A stretch of 64,000 nt of DNA from Escallonia rubra (GCA_033065855.1 JAVXUO010001881.1:1-64000); one strand, 5' to 3'. Positions 44,966 to 57,509 are shown, counted from the first letter of the stretch. Numbers and translations: made by a program. Notes: generated from the sequence alone by a model not told the origin.

Positions 44966-47955
44966 AACAAACTATCAAAGGAGTCGCAGATATGTACGTT
45001 GATGGAGTACAGATGATCGGACTAAGAAGCGAAGGAAGTGGTACTTTCTGGTTGGTGATTGATTACTGGTTGGTTAGCAGTTATTAATGGCTGGGATACA
45101 TTGCAAAGAGCCAAAAGACTTTCTTAGTCCATGTCGTTGTTTGTATTTTAACACTTATAATAAAGCTAAGAAAACATTTTCTGTCCATGTTTGGCCATCG
45201 ATCTTATTCCAATTTGTCATTCTCAAGGGGAATATTAAAGAATTGCTGCCCAATTTCACCTTTATACGACCTCCCACCCATTTCATTGGATTCGTACACT
45301 CTTGACTTTTTAAATTTTAAGAATAATTTTTGAGCAATTTAAAATCATCCACAGGCTATGCATCGCTAGCTTGTACTGCCTCCACCGATCGGTCTGGCCA
45401 TGTCGAGGATCCAAGGACAAGCAGATCATCGACCCTCAACCGATCGAAGTAGCCCTCATTATGGACAAGCGTTTTTCGTAGCAACGCACTCGGAGCGCCC
45501 GCTTTGTCGACACGAATTCTCATACTCTGTCTGCAAACCACTGACAAGGTAACCTTTCCGTGCATGGTGGAGGACATGCAAACCGACCTTGAGCGAGGCT
45601 TACCGCATGGGGACCGTCGTGCAGATCACCTTCTCGATCGGATCACTCGTTATTAATCTCTGTCGCACATCAAATTCATCCTTTATTATCATTGTAAAAT
45701 ATTTTTACTTGATCCAATCATTTGAATCGTTGCCCAAATTCATGTTATTGCCCCGAAATTCTAAGTCATGATTTTGGGCCAAAATTAGTCAGTTGTAATC
45801 AATTCTTGACGTGGCTTTTGCCACCTTCACAGTTCGAGAGCATGTTTGAGTTGGAACTCATTTTAGATTGCCCTACATGATAAACCAACCAATCACTTCA
45901 ACATCTATTCTCGTTTTATTTTGCATTTTGTCATCTAAAATTTAAGGTAATCGTACCAACTTTACTGACACGTCTATCTTTAACCAATGAAGAGAAGACC
46001 ACTGAAGTTTTTGCTAAACAAACATTTCAATTCTTCATGATTAAATATCATGCAACTTCATAGAATAAGTTAGTTCTTGAATTGAGTTTGAATCCTCAAC
46101 CACCAAAAGGTTGGATACAAAAGTGGGATTGTGAGGATGTGGGTGCATGAGCTGTGAGGTTGATTTGACTGTTGCAAGGCTGTATAAGCTATAAGGCTGC
46201 TGTGATCTTGGCTCATTATTAGCCAAAAGATTAATCTATATGACTGGGCTAAGAAAAAGCACATAACTATCAAGTGCATGATTAGAAAATTTAAAAGACA
46301 CAAGATAAAGTCATAAGGCTTGTCATATTATCGTTGAACTGGTCGAAAGTATATCAAACTGCTACATCGAATAGGGCATGCAAGATAAGTCATGAAAATC
46401 AAAGGGCCATCATCAGGCGACAGGAAGATGAACACATCAGCTTCAGGAAACCAGGAATCGAAGGGTTTGGAAAATGTCATAGGGAGGTAAACAAATCGTG
46501 CTCAAAAGGTGCATGGACCAAATATCTTCTCTTTTTTATTTTATTTTTAATTTCTTATTTTTCTCATCTTTTTTTTACCTCATTAAATGGTAAAAGAGAA
46601 TTTCTATCTCTTAAACAAGCATAACCTCGAGGAGGACTTAATATATGGGACACAGTGTAGGCCAGGGTATGGGTTAAGGAACGAATAGAAAATTAGCTCA
46701 ACAACCCAAATATGAATCAAAAGCCCTTAGTGTGTGCCCATATGAACCAAGACTAAAAGGTGACTAAACTACATACGTATCCTCACTAGGAGAATCAGGT
46801 CTGACTCAGTTCAAGCTAGATTTGAACCTAATCGTTGAATCTTGAGAATCATTCTTCCACTATAACGGTTTCTCTTCATTTTTTTTTTCTTCTTCTTTTT
46901 CTTTCTTTTGTTTTCCTTAATAGTTCGTCTTTTTTTTCAAGATTGAACAAATGATCATCAAAACTCTATTCATCATTTATCCTCAAGAGCTTGGTTCCTA
47001 TGAGAAGTAACCCTTTCCGTGTTGATTTGACTTTACAGCAATACTTGGGAGATAGGAACACACACTACCCAAAAAGGAGGGGGGGAGGGGCTTGTTTCAG
47101 TGACTCTTAATTTTTGATACTTTATGAAAATGTCACAAACTAGCTATAATTCATGGCACTGCTATCGTAACGTTAAAAACTTTGTTACACGTTAAAATAG
47201 GTGTCATAAAGTTTTCAACATTTTCATACGTTCCACTTATTAAGTGTCACTTTACTCTTTCGCGACACTAATGAAATGTCAATTAATAACATGTCACTTA
47301 ATAGTCACTCTTAAAGTAAAATGTCGTAACCCTTGGATGTGAAACGACTTTGTTGTATCATTTCTACTTTTACTCGTATATGCATAAAACGCCGGGAGAA
47401 AATAATGGGAAACTAGGTTGTGCCTCTGGTGCCCAATTTTCCCAGACTACCTGTTCATCTTCTCCAGGGCTGAGAAGATCGAAAATCTGTGTTCCACGAT
47501 CGGCGTTCATTTTCCCAGCCACTACCTCTCTGTCTCCCCCCCCCCCCCTCCAAATTGGTGCTCCACGATCTGCCTCTCCCTAGCTGAGTGTCATGAAGTT
47601 CCCAAGCAGCCTCTCTCTTGCGCCAACAATTGGCCATGCATGAAGACCAAAAACCAGCCTTCCTCCCAGTTACGTGCAGAAATTGGTCTCTAACTCCCCC
47701 CCCCCCCCCCCTCTCTCTTTCTCTTAATCTTTTCATCTTGTAAACCATAGTTATCCCAATTTGAGGTTCTTGGAGTTGAAAATTAACATGTATGGAGGGC
47801 AGAGGTAAACATCATTGATGATAGACACACAATGTTCTATCTCTTCTCTATTTTCTTCCTCTTTCATTATAAATTTTATCCAACACAGAGTACTACACAC
47901 AGTTGTGGATAAATATTGCTGAGATTTGGGGTTTTCATCCAATTAGAGGTACACA
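44966..47955. other. Intergenic, promoter side of the carboxylesterase; no gene recognised
   Basis: The first 100 bp are the leader of the minus-strand carboxylesterase. Candidate TATA sequences on the minus strand lie near 45150 and 45260 but are not convincing. A frame at 45356-45577 (minus) has no recognisable homologue. Around 47070-47345 short inverted phrases such as GTGTCACTT and ATGTCACTT recur and may be a DNA-transposon relic. C runs of 13 and 16 occur at about 47536 and 47696. Confidence 0.45.
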
Positions 47956-48170
47956 ATGAGGGGCATGCATGAAGGCAGGCGTGAGAGAGCGTTCTTCTCT
48001 GGGTGGCAAGAATTATTAAAAACCAGTTTCACATTTGTGTTGGGCACATTTTTTGGAGTGTACACTGCTCAGAACTACAACGTACCCAGCATACACGAGC
48101 TTTTCAACACACCAAGCACTACGAGGAGAATTATCGCAACCCTAAGAAGAAAGACGACAATGATTCTTAG
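47956..48170 (+). pseudogene. STMP1-like small single-pass membrane protein, frameshifted
   Basis: From ATG 47956 the frame reads a basic N-terminus, then WQELLKTSFTFVLGTFFGVY and AQNYNVP. This is a transmembrane helix followed by the AQNYxxP motif shared by short transmembrane mitochondrial protein 1 (STMP1) and its plant relatives. The expected hydrophilic tail (KHYEENYRNPKKKDDNDS) is present at 48114-48170 but in another frame. It ends at TAG 48168. A small deletion or indel near 48110 therefore breaks the gene, unless an unseen splicing event joins the parts. Such proteins are linked to mitochondrial membranes in animals. The plant role is less clear. It sits just outside a chromovirus LTR and may be a processed or degraded host gene. 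Confidence 0.5.
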
Positions 48171-48288
48171 CAAATACGCAATATTGTCCAATTTTAGGTG
48201 TGCCCATGTCCTTTTTTTGTTATTCGTTCTTAAAATTGGGTTGATTTTAGAACCCCGTGGATGTGAATGGATCAGGGTTTTGTTGCAA

Positions 48289-48831
48289 AGTTAGCACTAG
48301 CTGGTAATCCAAGGACTCCAGTGCAAGAGAAATGGTGGAATTATGGAGAAAGAAAGAACTGGAAAAAAAAACTTGGAAGAAAAGGTAGAGAGAACGAAAT
48401 TGGATTTGGCCAAAAATGAGTCACACTTCTCATTTCTTTGAAATTCCACTTATATGGTGGAATTGGTTACAACTGAATTTGGCATTATTACAGTAATTGA
48501 AAATTAACTGCAAATGAAAGATAAAAGCTAAATAAGCCTAACTTTCTCATACATGGATTCTGAGTAATTAGGACTAATGACCAACTAATGACCATTTATT
48601 GCACTTATAGTGGAGACCATTTATCCAGCATAACTCTCTTGGAATTCTGGCATAACAAAATGTTCCCTCCAAAGGTCTTCATGCATTGAAATGGTTGCAG
48701 TCACCTTGCACCTGACCCCCACGCCCCAGTGTAACACTTTGTTGAGCTGCATTCCTGTAGGTTCTGATGTTGGCTGCTGCTGTGGCCTTTTGATTCTTAC
48801 TTTTATAGGTCTGTTATTAAATTCCATGACA
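48289..48831 (-). mobile_element. 3' LTR of the minus-strand chromovirus
   Basis: The segment TTAGCACTAGCTGGTAATCC through about 48420 repeats at 54530-54640 at high identity, marking LTR ends. On the minus strand the LTR starts TGTCATGGAATT immediately after the polypurine tract. Its length is about 540 bp. Confidence 0.75.
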
Positions 48832-48863
48832 TTCCCCACCCCCCCCCCCCCCCTTAAAATTTT
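48832..48863 (-). promoter_or_regulatory. Polypurine tract of the minus-strand chromovirus
   Basis: On the minus strand it reads AAAATTTTAAG, then about fifteen Gs, then TGGGGAA, just before the LTR start TGTCATGG. The G run is one of several long G/C runs in the window. Confidence 0.75.
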
Positions 48864-51800
48864 CCTCCTCTTTAGTAACAAATTTGGGAATTTGGTTGTT
48901 ATGACTAACCAATCTTCACAAGTTCCTTCTTCTGTTGGTACATTAGACCATCCTACCAATGCTTGGGGAGCATAAATTGTTTCTTTCTTCACCATTCTCC
49001 TGTCTAAAATCTGAATAGGTTTTAGCAAAATCTGACCTTCAGGAGAGATGGGAGAGAGCGATGTGGAAGCTTGAACCTTGTTGCTTCTTGTTGTCTTTGG
49101 CAATGATACATGGAAAACCAGCATGATTTTGGGAGCTGGGTGGTAATGCTAACTGATAAGCCACTTGACCTACCTTGGCCACCACCTGGTATGGTCCATA
49201 ATATTTTTGATACAACTTCATGTTACTTCTAAGTGTCAAACTCTGATGTCTATATGGCTACAGTTTAAGATAGACCATAGCTCCCACTTCAAAAGTCCTC
49301 TCAGTCCTATGCTGGTCTGCATACAGTTTCATTATGTCTTGAGCCATCACCAAGTTGTCCTTCAACAATCTCAAAATATTGTTTTCTCAGTTAAATAAGA
49401 GTCCACTAAAGGAATGTGTGCTGCTTCAAAACTGTTTAGGTTCAAGGTCTTGGGAGCATAGCCAAATAAAGCTTGAAATTGAGTCATCTTCAAGGAAGTA
49501 TGGTATGTAGTGTTATAGCAATACTCAGCCAAAGTGATCCATTTTTGCCAAGTTTTTGGTCTCCCTAGCATCCCAAATAGTTCTCAATGCACTGATTCAC
49601 CCTTTCTGTTTGTCCATCTATTTGAGGGTGTAGTGCTCATCTTTAATTGAGTTACCAACAAAGAAAATAGCTTTTGTAAAAACTGGCTAAGAAAAAGGCC
49701 ATCTCTATTATTTATGATATAATTAGGGGTCCCAGGCAATTTAAAGATGTTATGAAAATAAATTTGTGCAACATCCTGAGCTCTGTAGAGATGACTAAGA
49801 GCTATCAAGTGAGCAAATTTACTTAGTCTATCCACTATAGGATTGGATATGTTTTACCAGATTTTGGAAGGCCTTGTATGAAATCCATTGAGATAATGCT
49901 CCACAATTGAGTTGGGATTGGTAAAGGCTGTAATAGTCTAGGGTATGACATATTCACTTTTACTTCTTTGACAGACATCACATTGGCTAACCCAGGCTTT
50001 GACATCAGCTCTCAAATTAAGCCTGAAAAATAAGGCAGTTATATGTGGCATTAGTGCCTGAATGACCCCCTAGGCCTGGGATCATAAATCCCAGGTTTGT
50101 CTATGCCTGATGCATGTAGAGTTTGCAAGATTTGATTCGTCAAGTCCCCAGAATTTTCAACACAGTTTGCCTCTGCATCTCAAGGTCCCATTCTCATAGG
50201 TGAACTCTAAAGTTGCATATGGGTCTAACAGTAACTGCTGTTGTTGGTGCTGCATGTAGTTTTCTATAGCATAACTGTCTTGTAACTCTGAAATCCATAT
50301 AGGTGTCACCTATGAAATTTTTAGACATTGTCCATCTTCCTGTTTGCCTACATGCAATCTAGAAAGAGAGTCAACAACTTCATTCTCAATACCAGCTTTA
50401 TAGTGTATAGTGAAATCAAACCCCAACAGTTTTGATAAACACTTCCGTTGAAGTATAGAAGTTACCCTCTGTCCCAAAAGGTACTTTAAGCTGTAATGAT
50501 CAATCATCATAGAAAAAGACTGGAAGCTCAAATAAGTGAGCCAATGCACAACAACTTAGACTAGAGCCACCACTTTCTTTTCAAAAGTAGACATATATAG
50601 TGATCTGGGACCAAAAGCCTTACTGTAGAAAGCTAGGGTCTGCCAGCTTGCATTAGCATAGCCCCTACCCCCAAATCACTAGCATCTACCTCCACTACAA
50701 ATGGTGTAGAGAAATCTGGTAATGCCAATACCTTGGTCCTTACCATAGCTTCCTTGAGGTGCTTGGAGGCTTGTGTTGCAGCTATATCCCAGTGAAAATT
50801 ATCCTTTTGTAGCAATCTGGTCAAAGGTTTACAGAGTACACCATAGTGAGGTATGAACTTCCTATATTAGCCAGTCAAACCCAAAAATCCTCTCAATTGT
50901 TTAATGGTCTTTGGAAGAGGCCAGTTGACCATAGTTTTAATTTTCTTAGGGTCTGCTGCAACCTCATTCCCTGGTGTCAAATGACCAAGATACTCCACTT
51001 CCTTGGCAACAAATGAATGTTTAGATTGTTTAACATACAGTTGGTGCTCCCTCAAGGTTTGAAGGACTAAGGCCAAGTGCTGCAGGTGCTCAATGTAGGT
51101 CTTACTGTATATGAAAATGTCATCAAAGAAGACCATAACAAATTTTCTGAGGTAAGACTGCAAAATTGTGTTCATGATGGATTGGAATGTGGCAGGGGCA
51201 TAGTGAGCCCAAATGGCATCACTTTAAACTCAAAGTGCCCAAAATGGGTTGAAAAGGCTACCTTGGGAATATCAGGGGTGTGGACTCCCACTTGGTGATA
51301 TCCACTCCTTAAATCAAGCTTAGTGAACACCATGACCCTATTTACCTCATCTAATAAGTCATCAACTACTGGTATAGGATACTTGTTTTCAATAGTAAGT
51401 TTATTAAGTCCCCTATAATCTACACAAAGCCTCCATGATCCATCTTTTTTCTTGACCAAAAGAACTAGTGTACCAAAATGAAAAGTGCTTGGTTGTATAA
51501 TACCATTTTCCAGCATCTCATGTACAATTTTCTCCACCTCAATTTTTTGGGCATATGGTATTCTATATGGCCTAGTGCTTATAGGCTGAGCATTAGGAAT
51601 CAAAGGAATGTGGCGGTCCTGAGATCTTGGTGAGGGCAGCTCTTTAGGTTCCTTAAATATATGTCCTTAAACTCATACAATAAAGCAGTTAATTGGGGCT
51701 CTTTTGTTCAGAAGGCATGGTGGTTATTGTGTAAACCTGTCCAAATAATGCTCCAGGATTATGTGAGAGGTACTTGTATATACCTTTAGTTAATAGCAAT

Positions 51801-52551
51801 TTGACCTCTGTTGGTACAGTGCCTTCAATGAATGTAATTTGCTTTCCTGCTCTTGTTATTGTCATAGTCATAGCGTCAAAATCAAATTGTATATGCCCCA
51901 CCTCTCTTAACCACTCTAACCCCAACACACAGTCACAACCACCAAGAGGCAAGAGCATTAATTGATCACTGAACTCATTACCCTTCATAGTCCATGAGAA
52001 ATCCTTGCACACTGAGTCACTGGTGGCTTTATTCCCATCAGCTATCATGACCACCATTGCTTTGGAAAGAGCGATGACACAACCAAGTTTCTCAGCAGTG
52101 GTGGGGTCTGTGAAATTATGTGTTGACCATGTGTCTATAAGTATGGAGAAAATCTTCTTGCCATATTTGCCCCATAGCTTAAAAGTATTCTGAGTAGTAT
52201 TTCCAGTGAGGGCATTAAGAATAATTTCAATTCTTTCTTTATTCTCTTCTTGCTCAACATCTTCAGGTGTTGGTTCCTCCTCATCATACATGGGTGGAGG
52301 ATCTTCATGGTCTTCTTCATCCACCACAAGCATTGAAAATTTCATTTGCTTGCAGTTATGTGCAGGGGTGAATGCCTCGTCACACCAACAGTATAGCCCC
52401 TTTCTTCTTCTTTTATCAAAAAATCCTTTAGTTAATTTTTGGGTGGAGGGTTACTTAGTATTGGTGGAGAATTTCTGGGAAGTTATATCAACTTACTTGA
52501 ATTGTGGTTTGTGGTTGAAGATGGCATCACTGGTTTAGGTTTCCAAGGGTT
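48864..52551 (-). pseudogene. Chromovirus pol (protease, RT, RNase H, integrase, chromodomain), decayed
   Basis: On the minus strand, protease lies at about 51689-52345 with LIDTWSTHNF (the usual DSG is DTW, so the active site is damaged). Reverse transcriptase lies at 50867-51603, with [20 protein letters not shown] and the FFDDIFIYS catalytic motif. RNase H lies at 50310-50824 (VVEVDASDLGVGAMLMQ, DHYSLKYLL). Integrase lies at about 49240-50000, with MDRLSKFAHLIAL and an IINNRDGLF block in which the catalytic Asp is Asn. A chromodomain-like end (PIQILDRRMV, ALVGWSNVP) lies near 48900-49100. Frameshifts separate the blocks. The PR-RT-RH-INT-chromodomain order defines a chromovirus distinct from the 21-25 kb element. 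It is inactive. Confidence 0.85.
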
Positions 52552-52559
52552 AATGTTAC

Positions 52560-53538
52560 TAGACCTGGCAAACGGTTCGACCCGTGCGGGTACGGGTAAT
52601 ACCCGGTCGGATCCGGGTAAAAACGGATCGGGTAATTTATACCCGGGTTTTTTCGGGTAGGGTTTTTTTAGAACCGTACCCTACCCTTGCGGGTAGGGTA
52701 TTACCCGCGGGTAAATTAATAATTTTTTTTAAAATTTTTATTTGCAGAGACTATTTTTTTTTGTTCTTTTTTATCACTGCAACAATCCGTCATTAATCTG
52801 TACAATTACCGCTCGGCGATCATCTCAGTTCTTAAATCCACAACAACCATTTCAACCGAACACAATAACCACAATACTACCAAAACACTTAAATACATAC
52901 AAAAAATTGATACAAACGAAACAATACAAGTAGATCTAAAAAATTATCTGGTAAACAAAAAATAAATGGAGTTTTAACAAAGCTAACAAGGCTATCAAAG
53001 GCAATCGGAGGTCACTTTGGTTTGGACTGTGCTGTAACTTCTGTCTTCACTCTAGCCAGATCGGAGACAGTGGCGCGGAGCTGTGGCTGTGGCAGATCCG
53101 TGGCGGATTTGATCGGAGATACCGGGGGCGGAGCGTCGAAGATCTGTGGGACAAATCGACGTCGAGTTGATGTAAGGAGCGACATCGGCGTCAAGTTGAT
53201 GTGAGAAGGAGCGCCGTCGGCGTATCATCTTGACTCGAAAGAGAGCGATGTGGGGAAGGGGAGAGAGAGAGAGGACGGGAGGAACGGCGCAGGGGAGAAG
53301 GGAGAAAAGAATGAGTGAAATGAATCTGAAACAGTGAAACCCTAGCAGACTTGCGTTTATATAGTAAAAATCCGGGTAGCTTGGGTAATCCGTACCCGAC
53401 CCGAATTTACCCGAAATTTACGGGTCGATTCGGGTCCGGGTCCAATTTCAGCGGGTAGTAAAAATGGCTACCCGTACCCGGCATTTTGGACCGGGTACGG
53501 TCCGGGTAACGGGTACGGTTAACATTTTGCCAGGTCTA
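52560..53538. mobile_element. Non-autonomous hAT element with 8-bp target duplication
   Basis: The termini are TAGACCTGGCAAA and TTTTGCCAGGTCTA. The 8-bp duplication AATGTTAC lies at 52552-52559 and 53539-53546. Subterminal regions are dense in CGGGTA and GGGTACGGGT phrases. The 979-bp interior has a short GC-rich exon-like stretch (53020-53330) but no transposase. It interrupts the chromovirus gag region. A fragment of a related end occurs at 15919. Confidence 0.93.
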
Positions 53539-53546
53539 AATGTTAC

Positions 53547-54512
53547 TCTGGGGTTTGGACATTGCTGAATTTTGAGTGGGACGGGGTAAACTTAGTCTAG
53601 AAGAAGTCCTAGAAGCATGCCAAGATTGTTGCAAGCTGGCCTCATGCTTTCTAGCAAGGTAACTAGCTCTAGACAGGTCACTGGTCTCAAACTTCTCTAC
53701 CTCAAGCCTAGTTTCTTCTTTTAGGCCACTTATAAAACTCTGAGCAAAATAAGCCTCTGCAAATTGAGACCCCTCACAAACCATCATGGATCTTATGGTC
53801 TCAAATTCATTGTAATAAGCTTCAATAGATGTCTACTTTCTCAATTTGTGAAATTCTCCCACTACACTTTCCCTGAATAGTTTGCAAATCTGGCATTTAA
53901 ATCTTTCACAAACTCTGGCCACAAGACCCTTCCCTTAGCCTTTATATATGCACCATACCAATTTTTGCCTGCCCATTAAAATGTATGGATGCAAAATTTA
54001 CTTTATAATTTTCTCTGATAGGGTTAAATTCAAAATATTGTGCTACTTTTCTGACCCAACAATAGGAGTCATCTCCTGAAAATTTTGGAAATTCTAATTT
54101 AGGCATTTTCGAATAGAGTTACCATCTGTTGCATGGAAGTACTCTGTGCGATGACTCTGGGCCTTGGAACTGCCTACCTTGTCTATTGTTGGACCCATCT
54201 CCTTCTTTAAAATTAACTAAGTGCTACAACATCAGATGGAACTCTTCTATTGAATGTCTCACCCCATGGATTTCTTTATTCAGTTGGTCCACTACAAGCT
54301 TCAATTCAGGTACTTCGGAGACAGTTTCCTTTAATCCCAGTAACTAAACATCAATGGAACCAAAGTGATCAGCAAAATGTGCCTCCGTGAGGCTGACATG
54401 TTCATCCAATTTACATTGCTTTTGGACTTGCCTTGTGATATACCCCATGATTTTGTGGTGGTTTTTGGTTTTATGATTAAATGTAAGGTGTGGAAAAAAA
54501 TGGATTGCAAAC
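53547..54512 (-). pseudogene. Chromovirus gag, decayed
   Basis: Minus-strand frames include 53536-53787 with FAEAYFAQSFISGLKEETRL, typical of Ty3/gypsy gag (AxxxFxxGLK), and a start region near 54344-54526. Several stops and shifts are present. The hAT element lies between gag and protease. It is followed upstream by the primer binding site at 54513. Confidence 0.7.
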
Positions 54513-54525
54513 GCTCTGGATACCA
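54513..54525 (-). promoter_or_regulatory. Primer binding site of the minus-strand chromovirus
   Basis: On the minus strand it reads TGGTATCCAGAGC, close to the initiator methionine tRNA complement. It lies three bases inside the LTR remnant at 54528. Confidence 0.8.
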
Positions 54526-54527
54526 AT

Positions 54528-54640
54528 TGTTAGCACCAGCTGGTAATCCAAGAACTCCAGTGCAAGATAAATGGTGGAATTAGGGAGAAAGAAAGAACAT
54601 AAGAGATAACTTGGAAGAAAAGGTAGAGAAAATAGAATTG
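54528..54640 (-). mobile_element. Remnant of the 5' LTR of the minus-strand chromovirus
   Basis: Only about 113 bp at the inner end of the LTR remain, matching 48291-48410. Beyond about 54640 the match stops, so the rest of the 5' LTR has been deleted or replaced. Confidence 0.8.
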
Positions 54641-55919
54641 GATATCATGAAATCACGTTAACCTAAGCACGTGAAGGTTCTAACATTAGTTCAATTCAAA
54701 GGGAGTCCAATGGATCTCAAAGTATCTCAAAAGCATCGAACCCACAAAGTATCAAAATTTCGAATTTCAAAAAGGATGACTAAACGATCTAAGAAAATAC
54801 TTGATATTATACTTAAGTTGAAGACAGCAGAATAACAAGTTCAACGGAATCTGAATCGTTTCGATCCAAGTCCGTAAGGACAAGATATAACAAGTTGAAG
54901 AAATAAACACTAAAAGAAAATCAAGGTACAAGAACCAACAACTTGATGACACGTGGCAAGCCACCAAGGCAGCCCCCACGTTATGAAGGTTGGAAGACAG
55001 CGGACTGAGGCTTCAAAGGATACATGTATATAGAGAATTTAGTTGAGAAGGTGTAAAATATAGTGATCTACAAAGAACAAGACAAGCAAAATGACGTGTG
55101 CATCTGACCTAATAGATGTGAGATACATGGACACACAATCACTATAAAGGAAATTCAAGGGTTCGAGTTCTGCGGCCAGTGGCTATATGTGATGAAGATC
55201 CAAAGGAATTGCACCTAAAAGAACTTCATCGGTACAATTAAAGTGAAAAAAGAACCGCGTCATACTGGCCGGCAAGAAAACTAACTAGTCGAGACAAAAT
55301 TCAAACAAAGTTCTTGTTCTAACAAAAGTTATTACAAGCAAATCACGGGATATGAATACCGCTATCAATTCAATAGAGGTGGTTATAGTACATGTAACCC
55401 TTACCTCAATTCACGCTAAAAGATTCGCAAAGTTGCGTAAGCTTCCGAAAATTTCAAACCTAAATAATAAAATCAACCACTAATATTAAGATCTTTAAAT
55501 CACAATTCTATTTTGATTAAGGTTTAGGATCACTTACCAATTGTGAGTAAAATGATGAAATCCTCAAATCCCTAATTTTCTCTTTCTTCTTCTCTGAAAG
55601 ACCAAACTCAATTTCTCGATAAACACAAACTAACCAGTCTTTTTATTTCTCTAAACTTGGTAAACTACTCAACAGACCCCTTAAGATATGTCACTTATTC
55701 CAAAGTATTCCAAAATATTATTAAAACTACAAAAGTAGCCCAAAAATTAAAATAATCAGCTATATGTTACTCGGCGTCTTACAGTCAATGTCGTATTCAC
55801 GTGTTCAATGTTCTTCATTAGGGTTCTAACTTTTTCAGTGTAAAATCTAATTTTGAGGACAAGCAAATAAAACATAAGACACATTGGTGATTAGTTGGCA
55901 TGTTATTTAACACAGTCTC
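54641..55919. other. AT-rich intergenic or repeat relic, no gene recognised
   Basis: No ORF of note, no LTR termini and no target duplication could be identified. The T-rich pattern near 55560-55650 resembles untranslated LTR sequence but has no partner in the window. Confidence 0.4.
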
Positions 55920-55922
55920 TTA

Positions 55923-56405
55923 GGCCCTGTTTGACATGACTTTTTTCCAGTTTTTTTTTCAGTTTTGGAAACTGAAAAAAATAAACGCGTTTGGTAACCA
56001 GTTTTCGTTTTTTTTTTCTTCAGTTTAAAAAATCAGTTTTAAAACCAAGGCTGTTTTTGAAAACTCCAAAAATGAGTTTCGGTTTTCAGTTTTGGTTTTT
56101 TTTTATTTTTTTGAGACCACCACCCTCCCACAGCCAACAGCCACAGCCGACGGCCACCTTCGACTACTGCCGCAGGCGACTGCCGGCGGCCACTGCCAGC
56201 GACCACCGCCGGCCACCACCACCGTCGGCCACCACCACGCCCCACCACCGTCACCGCAAACCACCACAAAAAAAAAACTCAAAATTAAAACTGGGTTATC
56301 AAACACCCACTTGTTTTTGTAAAAAAAAAAAATTAATGCTCTTTACTTTTTATTTTTTTTTTTGGAAACTGAAAACAAAAACTGAAAGTGTTGTCAAACA
56401 GAGCC
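55923..56405. mobile_element. PIF/Harbinger-like MITE with TTA target duplication and GC-rich core
   Basis: The left terminus GGCCCTGTTTGACATGAC pairs with the complement of the right terminus TTGTCAAACAGAGCC. TTA flanks both sides (55920-55922 and 56406-56408). The interior carries facing AGTTTTGGAAACTG segments and a CCACCACCGTCGGCC-type core (56110-56270). Two relatives lie in the carboxylesterase intron. It has no coding capacity. The overlapping frames are compositional. Confidence 0.82.
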
Positions 56406-56408
56406 TTA

Positions 56409-57504
56409 GTCTTAGGTCATATAGACATAAAGGTTAAAGAGGAAATTCTGGACCTCTTCCTTTGCCCTCGTTCTCAGGTTGCCTTCTTTCTTTGATATAA
56501 TATGCTTGTGTAATAGTACCCCTATACCCTGTACTCATTTGTCTTCTAAAATCATGCTTAGACACTTTTTGAGCGATTTTGATCCCTTCAAGAAATAGAT
56601 AACAAGATTGAAGAACATTAGGTGGGACAATGTGTAGCAATTATTAGAATATTTAGGTTCATCGGAGTTGACTTGGGCCGGACTTTACCAATTGAACTAT
56701 CTAACAACTCTCTCTCTCCTTACTCGAACAATGCCAGCCTCCTAGCTCTTAAGCAAGCAAGAACAACCCAAGAAATTCTTGAGGCAGAGAAAGTAGCATA
56801 AATTCAGTGTCTGTTGTGTACACCTAGAAACATAGCAGAGTGGCTTTTTGCTCTTTGTTTTCTTCTTCTTATCGGGTTAGGCTCTGGGTGTTTCTCTGCC
56901 TGCCACAGTGGTTGTATTTGTTGGGTATTGGATGAATGAGCTCTAATTGTTTCTACCTTGAAAGTAATTTTCTGTTTGTGGATGCTTATCGATATATGGT
57001 TTGATGCAGTTTGTGATTGGGGCTCTGTGTGTTGGTTTGCTGCCTACCACATGTTGTGCTGCTAATTTATGTCAAATTACGGGACCATGGCGTGTCTTCT
57101 TGCACCGTAGAAGAGAGGAATCAGACTCAAGTTTTTTGACTGGGTAAAACAAATCTTCCTTCTCTCAAGAACAAAACTGAGAGAACAAAAGGTTAGTACT
57201 TTGATACCAAAGTGGATCCCCCACTGGTAGGCCATTTGGCCTAGCCAGATTTAGACAGAAGTTGGTTACATACTCATTCAGAATTCCAATTTTGCTAATT
57301 GAAAGAGTAACCTAACTTCTCTTTATGGTAATCTAATATTATCCTCTTTCTTAGGGAGATCTAAGATCTTAAAGTTGGTAAAAATTAAGAAAGAATCAGG
57401 GAATGGTTTGAGTCAGGACTCATGATATGCAACAATCTAACACTGAATGGTACAGGAAAAGTAAGTGGGTATCTATACACTCATTTGTTAGGCTTTTTTT
57501 GTTA
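56409..57504. other. Intergenic, no clear gene
   Basis: This is unique-looking sequence between the MITE and the solo LTR. The only protein-like stretch is a possible terminal exon at 56730-56801. There is nothing else to support. Confidence 0.45.
56730..56801 (+). other. Possible terminal exon of an unknown gene
   Basis: After a pyrimidine-rich stretch ending in CAG, a short frame reads LLALKQARTTQEILEAEKVA and stops at TAA. The helical, Ala/Glu-rich composition looks like a real protein C-terminus, but I cannot identify it or find upstream exons. Confidence 0.2.
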
Positions 57505-57509
57505 TATTG

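Noticed and set aside
45356..45577. Minus-strand ORF of 73 codons near the carboxylesterase
   Set aside because: There is no recognisable family, no splice context and no conserved motif. It could not be supported as a gene.
47070..47345. Possible CACTA or other DNA-transposon end (CACACTACCCAAAAAGG)
   Set aside because: No matching inverted terminus or target duplication was found. It is mentioned only as a possible relic.
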